From contig JAGQLF010000001.1 of assembly GCA_020429545.1 (NCBI GenBank), positions 1 through 36,646 on the forward strand: a stretch of DNA of 36,646 bases, read 5' to 3'. Positions within the stretch are counted from its first letter, which is position 1; every line of letters starts with the position of its first letter. This DNA is from Candidatus Dojkabacteria bacterium. Lineage in GTDB: Bacteria > Patescibacteriota > Dojkabacteria > J137. Below are positions 23,396 through 32,069 of the stretch, piece by piece. The notes under the pieces were generated by a model. The model ran no database searches and was not told the DNA's origin. It was given only the letters and a program-made list of their open reading frames with translations. The position numbers and the translations under genes are program-made.

Positions 23396-24811
23396 TTATC
23401 TTCCAATTATTCCCTTTGCTGCATCTACCAAACTAGGAATAATGTTTAACTGATTAATATCTTTAATTACTATCAATAGCGATAACAACATCAAAAAAGC
23501 AAATCCTGCAAAGTTAATTGCATTTACAGTATTATCATTTATTCTTTTCCCTCTAATAGATTCTGCCGCTGCAATTGCAATTTGCCCGCCATCTAATGCT
23601 GGAATTGGTAAAACATTAAATATAGCAAAGGACAGACTAATTAATGCAGTGAGAATAATAAGAACATCATAAATTTGATACTTTACTATCTCTGAGACTT
23701 GACCTCCTACAGCAAGTGGACCTCCTACTGCTTTTGATGCTTCAGAAAAGTCTCCTGTATCAACCGCGTTAGAAATTAATCCACCAAGACTTTTCATTTG
23801 ATATAGTGCCATATCGTAGGTAAAGGAAAAAGGTGCAAGTACATTATTCTTATATTGCACAAAGAAGGTCTCCTTACTTCCTGAACTAAGGACACTATAC
23901 TCTATTCCCTCTAAATGATGAAATCCTGCACCTAATACTTGATTGTTTACTTTTTCTGGAAGAGGCACCTGTACATTTGTTTCGATACCTAGTTGTTCGT
24001 TATAAATTAAAAAGTCCGCTGTTGTTCCTTGAACTTCATCTAATTTTTCTTTAAATTCCGCTCTTGTATCAAAATAATCCCCATTTATAGCCAGAATTAT
24101 ATCTCCAACACTTAGATATTGAGTTACCTTGCTCGTACTGCTAAATGCATCAATAATCACAGGATAATGCCCGTTAAATGGTAAGTCACCTATAGTTGCA
24201 CTTTTAGTTGTAAGATCAAGTGTTTCTATGTTTATTGTAGTGATTTCAACTTCTCTACCTCTATTATCATCTATAAATTTTTGAAATTTAGCCTCGGATT
24301 CTATCTTTTCTCCATTAATTTCCACCAAAGAATCACCTTTTTCAAATCCAGTCCAACCTAATTCTTTTTGGACATTTAGTATATTAATCGGAAAGAACTC
24401 ATACGATTTTTCCACGTTATTAAAACTATAATCCGCATATTTCTCTGCAAAGAATATTCTGTTATGAGTACTAAGGAAGATTGCCAAAAAGAAAATAGCA
24501 GCTAAAGTATTCATGAATACACCAGCTATTAAAACAAAAAACTTGATTAAAAAACTTCGATTTCTAAAGCCGTTAGGGCTATTTTGAGAATGTTCCCCCT
24601 CTAAACTTACAAACCCTCCTAAGGGAAGAGCTCTAATTCTATAAACAGTTTCTCTAATTTTTTTACTGAACAAAACAGGGCCAAAACCTATTGCAAATTC
24701 ATCAACTGGAATTTTGCTAAGCTTAGCCGCGGTAAAATGTCCGAGCTCATGAATAAACACTAAAAAGCCCAGAATTACAATAAATAATACAACTGTTATA
24801 ATTGACTCCAT
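23396..24811 (-). CDS. rseP: site-2 zinc metalloprotease, RseP type (M50)
   Basis: This membrane-embedded protease cuts membrane-bound regulators and signal-peptide remnants. In the 471 residues, the zinc motif HELGH (21-25) lies in helix 1. A PDZ region follows (about 150-290, with GWTGFEKGDSLVEINGEKI and LSVGDIILAINGDYF, possibly two PDZ copies). The second motif NVLPIPALDGGQ lies near the C-terminal helices (about 405-416). The order frr-rseP is a shortened form of the usual pyrH-frr-uppS-cdsA-dxr-rseP operon. It starts nine bases after frr. Confidence 0.95.
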   Translation of the reverse strand: MESIITVVLFIVILGFLVFIHELGHFTAAKLSKIPVDEFAIGFGPVLFSKKIRETVYRIRALPLGGFVSLEGEHSQNSPNGFRNRSFLIKFFVLIAGVFMNTLAAIFFLAIFLSTHNRIFFAEKYADYSFNNVEKSYEFFPINILNVQKELGWTGFEKGDSLVEINGEKIESEAKFQKFIDDNRGREVEITTINIETLDLTTKSATIGDLPFNGHYPVIIDAFSSTSKVTQYLSVGDIILAINGDYFDTRAEFKEKLDEVQGTTADFLIYNEQLGIETNVQVPLPEKVNNQVLGAGFHHLEGIEYSVLSSGSKETFFVQYKNNVLAPFSFTYDMALYQMKSLGGLISNAVDTGDFSEASKAVGGPLAVGGQVSEIVKYQIYDVLIILTALISLSFAIFNVLPIPALDGGQIAIAAAESIRGKRINDNTVNAINFAGFAFLMLLSLLIVIKDINQLNIIPSLVDAAKGIIGR

Positions 24812-24820
24812 TTATGATTA

Positions 24821-25366
24821 TTAAATTTTTGTAAGCTCTAGTTCCTTCTTTGAACTTAGTTGTTCAATTTCGTTAATAGTTTCATCTACCCTTTTTTGTA
24901 TCTCTTTTGAGTTTCTCTCTTGTTCATCTTCTGAAACTCCTTCAAGACCATCCAGGTCTTTCATGTATTTTTGTCTAACTTGTCTAACTCTTACTCTATA
25001 CTGTTCAGTTACATCATTTAATTCTTTTACCCTCTTTTTTCTATCCTCTTCTGTCATAGGTGCAAATTTTATTCTTATCGAATCTTTATCCACCGCTACA
25101 CTTCCACCTGTTTCTGCAGACCGTAAAGCAGCTTCAACCGCTGGAAGAACCCCTTTATCCCAGACATTTACTTTTAAGTTCATTGCATCTTCAACTAAGA
25201 CTTGCCCAACAGTATTTAGCTTATTCATTCCACCATAAGCTTCCACCATAATGTCTTCTAAATCTGATGCACTAGCCTTTCCTGATCGAATTGTTGTCAA
25301 TTCTTTTTTGAAATACTCTATTGCATCAGATAACTCTTTTTCGAATGATTTATCGTCTATTAACAT
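24821..25366 (-). CDS. frr: ribosome recycling factor
   Basis: RRF splits the post-termination ribosome with EF-G. The 181 residues match the family: TIRSGKASASDLEDIMVEAY, the VNVWDKGVLPAVEAALR region, and the long helix with EEDRKKRVKELNDVTEQYRV. It begins one base after the tsf stop, with no pyrH between them. Confidence 0.97.
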   Translation of the reverse strand: MLIDDKSFEKELSDAIEYFKKELTTIRSGKASASDLEDIMVEAYGGMNKLNTVGQVLVEDAMNLKVNVWDKGVLPAVEAALRSAETGGSVAVDKDSIRIKFAPMTEEDRKKRVKELNDVTEQYRVRVRQVRQKYMKDLDGLEGVSEDEQERNSKEIQKRVDETINEIEQLSSKKELELTKI

Positions 25367-25367
25367 G

Positions 25368-25991
25368 TTATTTTTCTTCAGATTTATTTACGCTACAATA
25401 CTGAACATCTTGAGCAACTTCAAACTTGGAGAATGATTTTAATTCAATTTTTTCTCCAATTTTTGCAACCATCTCATTTAGGTAATCTTCTACTGTTTTT
25501 GAATCGTCAGCAAAAAGAACCTGTTTCATTAAAACTGATGCTTCATAATATTTATCCATTTTTCCTTTTAGAATATTTTCTTTAATATTTTCTGGCTTTC
25601 CTTCTAATTCTTTTTCAAAAGTATCATTTAGTTCAGCTACTTTTTCTTTACTAACACCATCAACACTTAAGAATTCTGGATTTGCAGCAGCAACTTGTAA
25701 TGCTAAATCATTTGCGAATTTTCTCATATCTTCACTTTTCGCAGCAAAATCTGTTTCACAACTTACTTCTACAACTGTAACTACTTTATTATTCCCATGA
25801 ATATATACACCTAAAATTCCATTAGCTGCTGTTCTATCTTTTCTTTTTTCTGCTTTAGCTTCTCCTTTCTGTCTTAAGTATTTTCTTGCAGCTTCCATAT
25901 CGCCTTTAGACTCTTTCAGAGCTTCTGTCACAGCGTTTATTCCTGCACCTGTTTCATTTCTAAGCTTTTTTATTTCTTCCATTGTTGCCAT
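25368..25991 (-). CDS. tsf: elongation factor Ts
   Basis: EF-Ts exchanges GDP on EF-Tu. The 207-residue protein is of the short type. It has the N-terminal UBA-like helix bundle (EEIKKLRNETGAGINAVTEA; the family's TGAG is kept) and the nucleotide-exchange motif VEVSCETDFAAKSEDM. The usual Cys after TGAG is Ala. It is co-transcribed with frr. TATAAT lies 9 bases upstream of the ATG (26000-26005), and 200 bases of repeat separate it from rpsB. Confidence 0.96.
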   Translation of the reverse strand: MATMEEIKKLRNETGAGINAVTEALKESKGDMEAARKYLRQKGEAKAEKRKDRTAANGILGVYIHGNNKVVTVVEVSCETDFAAKSEDMRKFANDLALQVAAANPEFLSVDGVSKEKVAELNDTFEKELEGKPENIKENILKGKMDKYYEASVLMKQVLFADDSKTVEDYLNEMVAKIGEKIELKSFSKFEVAQDVQYCSVNKSEEK

Positions 25992-25999
25992 ATGAATTT

Positions 26000-26005
26000 A
26001 TTATA
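26000..26005 (-). promoter_or_regulatory. possible local tsf -10 box
   Basis: TATAAT on the minus strand, 9 bases before the tsf ATG. In such A+T-rich DNA it could be chance, but it resembles the close boxes before ruvA and the LCP-like gene. Confidence 0.3.
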
Positions 26006-26050
26006 AATGATAAGTTAACGAGTACCAAGTTTTTAGCACTCAGAATTTTG

Positions 26051-26180
26051 TTTTCCTTCTCCTTTTAGGAGAAGGTGGCATAAAGTTAAGCGTAGCGTAT
26101 ACTTTATGCCGGATGAGGTCTTGACCTCACCTTTCTTTTGCCTTCGGCAAAATTTATCCTCTCCTACAAGGAGAGGAAAA
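26051..26180. repeat. composite hairpin repeat between rpsB and tsf
   Basis: Border words CCTTCTCCTTTTAGGAGAAGG and CCTCTCCTACAAGGAGAGG enclose GGCATAAAGT/ACTTTATGCC (26077-26086 with 26101-26110), then GAGGTC-tt-GACCTC and TTTTGCC-ttc-GGCAAAA. The design matches 23266-23395. It could weaken read-through from rpsB into tsf. Confidence 0.8.
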
Positions 26181-26189
26181 TGTCTATGT

Positions 26190-27170
26190 TTATTTTTTCT
26201 TTTTAGCCTTTTCCTTTTCTTCTTGAACCTTTTCTAAGATTCCTTTTGATTTTCCTCCACTTGATTTAGCCTTTGAAGTTTTTTGTGGAGCTTTTACAAT
26301 TTTCTTTCCTTTGAATGTTTTTGGCGTATTTCCTTCTGGCATATCAAAATCCACTGCTGATGAAGCATCATCTGAGTCACTTTCTTTTCTAATAATTTGA
26401 ACTTCTACCTTAGCATAATCTTTTAGGTGATGTTTTACTCCTCCACCTTTGTTTCCTTCTCTTACTGCTGCTGCCAATGTTTTTACCAATAGCGTAATTG
26501 AAGAAATTGCATCATCGTTTGCAGGAATTGGATAGTTAATCAAATCAGGATCTGAATTAGAATCTATTATTCCTACAATTGGTATATGCATTTTCACTGC
26601 TTCTGCTACTGCACTCTTTTCAAATTTTGTATCAACAATAACCATTGCTTTTGGCATTTGCTCTAATGTTTTAACTCCTGAGTAAAGTCTTGATAACTTT
26701 GCCCATTCTTTTTTCATTAATGAAATTTCGTATTTAGTTCTTCCTTCTACTCCTTTTTCAAATAAAGTTTCAAGTTCTCTTAATCTTGCAAAACTTTCTC
26801 TAACTTTCTTAAAGTTTGTTAACAATCCTCCTGCCCATCTTTGGTTGGTGAAATGTGCACCGCAGTTGACTGCATTATCTTTAACAATATTTGAAGCTTG
26901 TTTCTTTGTTCCTACAAATAGAACATTTCCATTTGCTGCTGCTTCACTTAAGAATTGTACTGCCTCTTTTAATTGAGCTTCAGTTTTTGTAACGTCAATA
27001 ATATGAATATTGCCTTTTACATCGTATAGGAATTTTCTCATTTTAGGATTCCATCTTGATGTTTCGTGTCCAAACTGAACACCTGCTTTAAACATATCTT
27101 TAACATTAGGGATTTCTACTTTTGATTTTGAAGCTGTAGATGGCTTCTTTGTATCTTTATTTTCTGCCAT
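26190..27170 (-). CDS. rpsB: 30S ribosomal protein S2
   Basis: S2 sits between head and body of the small subunit. The core has FKAGVQFGHETSRWNPKMRKF, the HIIDVTKT motif and HIPIVGIIDSNSDPDLINYPI. At 326 residues it is about 80 longer than E. coli S2 because of a Lys/Ser-rich C-terminal extension and a 25-residue N-terminal one. The ATG follows an AAGGAA ribosome-binding site (27177-27182). A structured leader lies upstream. It heads rpsB-tsf-frr-rseP. Confidence 0.97.
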   Translation of the reverse strand: MAENKDTKKPSTASKSKVEIPNVKDMFKAGVQFGHETSRWNPKMRKFLYDVKGNIHIIDVTKTEAQLKEAVQFLSEAAANGNVLFVGTKKQASNIVKDNAVNCGAHFTNQRWAGGLLTNFKKVRESFARLRELETLFEKGVEGRTKYEISLMKKEWAKLSRLYSGVKTLEQMPKAMVIVDTKFEKSAVAEAVKMHIPIVGIIDSNSDPDLINYPIPANDDAISSITLLVKTLAAAVREGNKGGGVKHHLKDYAKVEVQIIRKESDSDDASSAVDFDMPEGNTPKTFKGKKIVKAPQKTSKAKSSGGKSKGILEKVQEEKEKAKKKK

Positions 27171-27202
27171 TTTATTTTCCTTTTTATTAATTAATATACT
27201 TC

Positions 27203-27248
27203 CGGGAAATGCATCATTTTTTCAATGACAAGGAATTCTAATTTCCCG
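27203..27248 (-). promoter_or_regulatory. structured 5' leader of rpsB
   Basis: In the RNA, CGGGAAAT (27241-27248) pairs perfectly with ATTTCCCG (27203-27210). Inside, TCATT and AATGA (27214-27228) form a second hairpin. It lies between the -10 box and the ribosome-binding site in a leader of about 90 bases, long for this genome. A role in feedback by S2 is an inference. Confidence 0.5.
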
Positions 27249-27266
27249 TGCTGGTTTTGTGGTTTG

Positions 27267-27275
27267 ATTATATCA
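27267..27275 (-). promoter_or_regulatory. rpsB operon extended -10 promoter
   Basis: TGA-TATAAT on the minus strand is a perfect extended -10 element about 97 bases before the rpsB ATG. Confidence 0.65.
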
Positions 27276-27302
27276 TAAGCAATACTTAATTGACTATATT
27301 GA

Positions 27303-27311
27303 TGCTAAAAT
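27303..27311 (+). promoter_or_regulatory. SDR gene extended -10 promoter
   Basis: TGC-TAAAAT ends 23 bases before the ATG at 27334. It is divergent from the rpsB promoter about 30 bases away. Confidence 0.6.
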
Positions 27312-27333
27312 AATTTAATTAACTCACTAAATT

Positions 27334-28077
27334 ATGAAATTAAAAGATAAAGTAGCATTAATAACAGGTTCAAGTAGAGGTATTGGTAAAGCAATTGCTA
27401 TTGAATTTGCTAAAGAAGGTGCAAATATTGTTTTAAACTACACCAATTCGGATCCTGAAAAGATAAATTCATTGGTAAATGAAATTAAAGGCTTAGGAAC
27501 TGAAGTAATAGCAATAAAATGTGATGTTTCAAATGAGTCTGATGTAAAAAATATGATTCAAGAAACTATAGAAAAATTTGGAAGACTGGATATTTTAGTA
27601 AATAACGCAGGCGTTGTATTTGACGTTCCTCTATTTGAGAAATCTATGGAAGATTGGAATAAAACTCTAAGTGTAAATTTAACTGGAACTTTTATGTGTT
27701 CTAAATATGCAGCAATTGAAATGATGAAGAATAAAAGTGGAAATATTATTAATATAAGTTCTACGAATGGGATAAATACATTTAGTCCTGAAGCTATCGA
27801 TTATGATGCAACAAAGGCTGGAGTTGTAGTTCTTACAAAGAATTTTGCAAAAGAACTAGCACCTAATATACGGGTAAATGCAATTGCACCTGGATGGATA
27901 AATACAGACATGAATGCCGATTTACCAAAAGACTATGTAGTAGAAGAAACAGAAAAGATTTATGTAAAAAGATTTGCAAAACCTGAAGAGATTGCTAAAG
28001 TAGCGCTCTTTTTAGCAAGTGATGATGCAAGCTTTGTCAATGGAAGTGTTTTAATTGCTGATGGAGGTCACGATTAA
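27334..28077 (+). CDS. short-chain dehydrogenase/reductase, FabG-like
   Basis: This 247-residue NAD(P)-dependent oxidoreductase has the cofactor loop TGSSRGIGKAIA (11-22), NNAG (about 90), the catalytic Ser in INISSTNG, YDATK (Tyr-x-x-x-Lys) and the end FVNGSVLIADGGHD. The closest look is to 3-oxoacyl-ACP reductase (FabG), but many sugar or alcohol dehydrogenases share this form. No fatty-acid genes are nearby, so the substrate is open. It is one of the few metabolic genes here. The promoter is an extended -10 with no clear Shine-Dalgarno sequence. Confidence 0.9.
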   Translation: MKLKDKVALITGSSRGIGKAIAIEFAKEGANIVLNYTNSDPEKINSLVNEIKGLGTEVIAIKCDVSNESDVKNMIQETIEKFGRLDILVNNAGVVFDVPLFEKSMEDWNKTLSVNLTGTFMCSKYAAIEMMKNKSGNIINISSTNGINTFSPEAIDYDATKAGVVVLTKNFAKELAPNIRVNAIAPGWINTDMNADLPKDYVVEETEKIYVKRFAKPEEIAKVALFLASDDASFVNGSVLIADGGHD

Positions 28078-28085
28078 AAATATGG

Positions 28086-28094
28086 TGATATAAT
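28086..28094 (+). promoter_or_regulatory. cupin-like gene extended -10 promoter
   Basis: TGA-TATAAT ends 23 bases before the ATG at 28117, so this gene has its own promoter although it lies close after the SDR gene. Confidence 0.6.
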
Positions 28095-28116
28095 CCCGGT
28101 ATTTAAAATACACCTT

Positions 28117-28644
28117 ATGCAAAATACACCAGAATCAACACTTTATGACCTACCTTCATCAATTCAACTAGGTAATGAACATTACACTGTTACATATAAT
28201 GAAGATCCAGAAGAAGTTATTAAAGGAGTAACTTGTATTACATTAGAGCTTAATGAAATCAGTGAAATTGCAGATGGGGCAATTGTTGAAGTTCAAAAGG
28301 GATATCATACACCAATTCAAGAAGTTGGGCATAGTTTTATAGCTATTGAACAACCTTATACTGGTTCTGGGCACTTGTTATTCATGAGAAATGGAGAAAC
28401 TAATGTAAACTACCATTACTTCAATACAGAGAACAATATTAGTTGCCCTCCTCTATTCTTAGAACCAGGATCTCTACTTTGTTGGGTTGCTTCTTCATCT
28501 AAGGATCATAACCTTGTATTTGCAGAAATTATCACACCACGTTTTAAGGCTGGAGAAACTTTTAAAGAAGGATCTGAAATTGATCCAGTAAGGTTTAAAC
28601 TAATGAAAAATGCTATTAATCAATTACTTAGAATTGAAGCATAG
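28117..28644 (+). CDS. cupin-like protein, function unknown
   Basis: I cannot name the family. The 175 residues are mainly beta strands. IVEVQKGYHTPIQEVGHSF followed by GSGHLLFMRNGE and FLEPGSLLCWVASS resemble the two conserved stretches of a cupin barrel (a 'G(x)5HxH'-like first half and a PG turn in the second). The full metal-binding set is not clear. Small cupins often act as sugar epimerases or isomerases or bind small ligands. No membrane helix or signal is visible. It follows the SDR gene with its own promoter. Confidence 0.5.
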   Translation: MQNTPESTLYDLPSSIQLGNEHYTVTYNEDPEEVIKGVTCITLELNEISEIADGAIVEVQKGYHTPIQEVGHSFIAIEQPYTGSGHLLFMRNGETNVNYHYFNTENNISCPPLFLEPGSLLCWVASSSKDHNLVFAEIITPRFKAGETFKEGSEIDPVRFKLMKNAINQLLRIEA

Positions 28645-28669
28645 TTTCTTCGAATTACTGATTAAATCA

Positions 28670-28726
28670 CATACTGAGCGGGACTGCCACGTCGTTCGTT
28701 ACACTCACTCCTCGCAGATCGCCGGA
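28670..28726. repeat. GC-richer repeat between convergent genes
   Basis: The segment with ACTGCCACGTCGTTCG and CTCCTCGCAGATCGCCGG is clearly richer in G+C than its surroundings and can form a hairpin (CTGC...GCAG). It sits between the ends of the cupin-like gene and topA, where a two-way terminator would be useful. The flank TTTTTAATTCGTAATTTTTAATT has an inverted relative at 16662-16678. Confidence 0.55.
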
Positions 28727-28745
28727 TATTTTTAATTCGTAATTT

Positions 28746-30977
28746 TTAATTATCCTCCTCTTTCTTAGGTTGTTTTTTCACCTTTTGAATATCCTTTACC
28801 TTTGGATAATCTGGGTGTGCCCAGAAGTAACCATACTTTCCAGAACGTAGTAGATACTCATCTCCCTTATCTGTTTTTGGAGCTGGTCCAAAAAGCTCTG
28901 TTCTTTTCTTTTTTGTATATTCTAAAGGACGAGCATCTTTTACCTTTGGATAGTCTGGGTGTGCCCAGAATTCTCCAAATCTACCCTTCTTTAAAACATA
29001 ATCCCTTTCATCTTCAGTTTTTGGAGCTGGCATATATGTTTCTTGGAATTCTTTTGTTGTTGGTTTCTTTTCAAATTCTTCTTGAGATTCTCCATCCATA
29101 CTTAAAATTCCTTCACAATCTGGCCAACGTGAACATGTATAGAATCTTCCATACTTTCCTAATTTTATTAGCATTTTTGAATTACACTCAGGACATTTAA
29201 TATCTTTTGGTGCTTTTCCTAAAATTTTAAAATCATCTCTAGTTATAGTTTTTTCTGTTTCTTTCACATTTTTTGCAAATGGTTTATAGAAATCTTTCAA
29301 CATTTTTTTCCAGTCTAAACCTCCATCAGCAATAGTATCCAGATTGTCTTCCATCTCTGACGTAAAGTCATAGTCTACAATGTCTTTAAAGTGTGATACG
29401 AGAAGTTTATTTACAACGATTCCTGTATCTGTTGGAAATAGGTATCTTCCTTCTTTTTCTACATATTTTCTCGACAAAATTGTTGAGATAATTGATGAGT
29501 ATGTTGATGGTCTTCCAATTCCAAGCTCCTCAAGCTTTTTAATTAGTGATGCTTCAGAGTATCTTGCTGGTGGCTGTGTGAAGTGCTGATCAGCTCTAAT
29601 TTCTTTGTGGTAGAACTTATCTCCTTTTGTAACTTCTGGCAGTATTGTTTCGTTTTGCTTTTCAGCTTTTACTCTTAAATATCCATCAAACAAAACTCTT
29701 GTTCCAGTTGCTTTGAATTTATGCTTGCCAGCCACAGCTGTAATTGTCATTGTTTCTACTCTTGCAGGATTCATTTGTGAAGCAATTGCTCTATTTCTAA
29801 TTAGTCTATACAACTTTTTTTGTTCTTCTTTAAAAGATTTATCATCTTCTAAATCCATCTTTACTGGTCTAATTGCCTCGTGAGCTTCCTGTGCAGTTTT
29901 ACTTTTAGTACTGTACATTACAGGTTTTTCTGGCAAGTATTTATCTCCGTATTTACTTTTAATCTCTTTTCTTGCTGCGTCTATTGCCTGCTTTGATAGA
30001 GAAATAGAATCCGTTCTCATGTATGTAATGAATCCTGCTTCGTATAGCTTTTGAGCAACCATCATTGTTCTTTTTGAGCTAAATCCAAGTGTGTTTACAG
30101 CGGCTTGCTGCAATGTACTTGTAGTAAATGGTGGCTTTGGATTTCTTTTAGATTCTTTCTTAACAACATCTTCTACAATTAAATGTTCTTTTTCAATTTC
30201 TTTAATAATCTTTTCTGTTTCTTTTTTATCTTTTAGCCCTTTCTTTTTAGAATCGTAAATATATTCAAAAGGAATTAGCTTTGGATCAATTTTATCTTTC
30301 TTTTGCTCTTCATCATCTTCATCTTCTTTTTCTTTGATTTCTATTACGACTTTGTTACCTTTCTTATCTGTTGCATAACTGATTAAAGACCAATACTCAA
30401 CAGCTTCAAACTTGTTTCTCTCTTCTTCCTTTTCCACAACTAGTCTAAGGGCAACTGATTGAACTCTACCTGCGGACAAACCAAACATAATTTTTTTCCA
30501 TAGCACTGGAGAAAGTGTGTAACCAACAAGTCTGTCTAAAATTCTTCTCGCTTGTTGAGCATTAACTAAATTCATATCTACTTTTCTTGGATGTTCAATT
30601 GCCTCTTTTATTGCATCTTCAGTTATTTCACTAAAGACAATTCTTTCCACATCATGTCCTTTCTTTGGGTTACCGCCTTCAGTTAGTGCTCCTAGTTTTT
30701 GTGCAACATGCCAAGCAATTGCTTCACCTTCCCTATCTAAGTCGACAGCTAGTATTAATTTATCTGCTCCTTTATATGCTTGTTTTAATTCTTTTAAAGA
30801 CTTATCGTTTTTGACTTCGTAGTCAACCTTAAAGTCGTTATCAACATCAACACCCATTTTAGATTTAGGTAAATCTACAACATGGCCCTTAGATGCTTTA
30901 ACAACGTAATCTTTTCCAAGATACTTATTTATTGTTTTTGCCTTAGAAGGCGACTCTACAACTACTAATGACTTCAT
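28746..30977 (-). CDS. topA: DNA topoisomerase I
   Basis: TopA relaxes negative supercoils by cutting one strand. The 743-residue protein starts with the Toprim domain (LVVVESPSKAKTINKYLG; the acidic DLDREGEAIAW motif). The active-site Tyr is in AGFITYMRTDSIS (about 318). One C-terminal zinc ribbon keeps its cysteines (CPECNSKM...CSRWPDC). Two further copies of the same module have lost all cysteines and share FWAHPDYPKVKD. The DNA of these two copies is almost identical over 32 bases (28795-28826 and 28939-28970). The gene follows dprA by ten bases. Confidence 0.98.
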   Translation of the reverse strand: MKSLVVVESPSKAKTINKYLGKDYVVKASKGHVVDLPKSKMGVDVDNDFKVDYEVKNDKSLKELKQAYKGADKLILAVDLDREGEAIAWHVAQKLGALTEGGNPKKGHDVERIVFSEITEDAIKEAIEHPRKVDMNLVNAQQARRILDRLVGYTLSPVLWKKIMFGLSAGRVQSVALRLVVEKEEERNKFEAVEYWSLISYATDKKGNKVVIEIKEKEDEDDEEQKKDKIDPKLIPFEYIYDSKKKGLKDKKETEKIIKEIEKEHLIVEDVVKKESKRNPKPPFTTSTLQQAAVNTLGFSSKRTMMVAQKLYEAGFITYMRTDSISLSKQAIDAARKEIKSKYGDKYLPEKPVMYSTKSKTAQEAHEAIRPVKMDLEDDKSFKEEQKKLYRLIRNRAIASQMNPARVETMTITAVAGKHKFKATGTRVLFDGYLRVKAEKQNETILPEVTKGDKFYHKEIRADQHFTQPPARYSEASLIKKLEELGIGRPSTYSSIISTILSRKYVEKEGRYLFPTDTGIVVNKLLVSHFKDIVDYDFTSEMEDNLDTIADGGLDWKKMLKDFYKPFAKNVKETEKTITRDDFKILGKAPKDIKCPECNSKMLIKLGKYGRFYTCSRWPDCEGILSMDGESQEEFEKKPTTKEFQETYMPAPKTEDERDYVLKKGRFGEFWAHPDYPKVKDARPLEYTKKKRTELFGPAPKTDKGDEYLLRSGKYGYFWAHPDYPKVKDIQKVKKQPKKEEDN

Positions 30978-30987
30978 TTTTTATTAT

Positions 30988-32055
30988 CTAACTCAATGAA
31001 TATTTTCCATCAAGTCGTTTATTTAAAATACCCTGAATTTCTAATTCAAAGCAAATTTTTATAAGATTATTTATATCAATCCCGCTCTCTTGTCCCATCT
31101 CATCTATACTTTTTGGCTTTGAGGACAAAAGATCATAAATGCTTTTACCCTCTTTTGTCAAACCTATAGGCAATTTTCTCTGTATTTTTTGACTTTCTAA
31201 TCCAAAATCTTCTAATAAATCTCCACTAATATTGACTAACTTTGCAATGTTTTGTTTGATTAAATTATTATTTCCGATTATTGATTCTCTATAAATATCA
31301 CCGGGCACTGCATATACCAGTCTATTATATTCAAATGCTAAATTAGCAGTAATCAAAGAACCACTCTTTATTGGTGCTTCTGTAACTAATGTTGCTTTAG
31401 TCAAACCTGCAATTAAATGATTCCTTTGTGCAAACATACCAGGCAATACATTTTGATGCGGGAATGTTTCAGAAATAATGACACCATTAGAATCTAATAT
31501 CGATTTGTATAATGATCGATTAGACTCAGGAGTTGGGATATGTGCACTTGAAGCAAGCACAGCAACAGTTCTGCCATTATCTTTTAAAGTCTGTTTATGA
31601 ACTATTGAATCTATTCCAAGTGCCATACCACTTACAGTTGCAAATCCAGCACTGACTATATCTTTAGTAAACTCAGTTGTAATTCTTTTTCCATAGTCAG
31701 TATATTTTCTTGTTCCAACAATACTTATTGATTTATCCCAGTTTATAGATTCTAAATCTCCTAAATAGAACAGAACAGCAGGTGCATCAGGGATTTCTTT
31801 TAATAGCAATGGGTAATTATCTTGCCAAATAAACACCATTGATACCTTATATTTATCAATATATGAATCCATTCTATTCATATCTGCCTTAGCTTTTGAT
31901 AATGCTTTAATAATCTTTAGATTCAAATCTGAAATACTTTTATTCTCAAATAAAGAATCAATATCTCCAAACTTACTGAGTAATTTTTTAAAACTAGATG
32001 AACCTATTCCCTTTTGTAGCAAGAGAGATAAGCTAAATTTAGCTAACTTATCCAT
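30988..32055 (-). CDS. dprA: DNA processing protein DprA
   Basis: DprA protects incoming single-stranded DNA and loads RecA during natural transformation. The 355-residue protein has an N-terminal helical (SAM-like) part and the Rossmann-like core: SIVGTRKYTDYG, VSGMALGIDSIVHKQTL, FAQRNHLIAGLTKATLV, and APIKSGSLITANLA. A winged-helix domain is at the end (about 290-355). It lies between the PBP gene and topA in a minus-strand operon. DprA and competence pili are common in CPR bacteria; no pilus gene is in this window. Confidence 0.96.
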   Translation of the reverse strand: MDKLAKFSLSLLLQKGIGSSSFKKLLSKFGDIDSLFENKSISDLNLKIIKALSKAKADMNRMDSYIDKYKVSMVFIWQDNYPLLLKEIPDAPAVLFYLGDLESINWDKSISIVGTRKYTDYGKRITTEFTKDIVSAGFATVSGMALGIDSIVHKQTLKDNGRTVAVLASSAHIPTPESNRSLYKSILDSNGVIISETFPHQNVLPGMFAQRNHLIAGLTKATLVTEAPIKSGSLITANLAFEYNRLVYAVPGDIYRESIIGNNNLIKQNIAKLVNISGDLLEDFGLESQKIQRKLPIGLTKEGKSIYDLLSSKPKSIDEMGQESGIDINNLIKICFELEIQGILNKRLDGKYSLS

Positions 32056-32069
32056 TTTGTATAATATAA

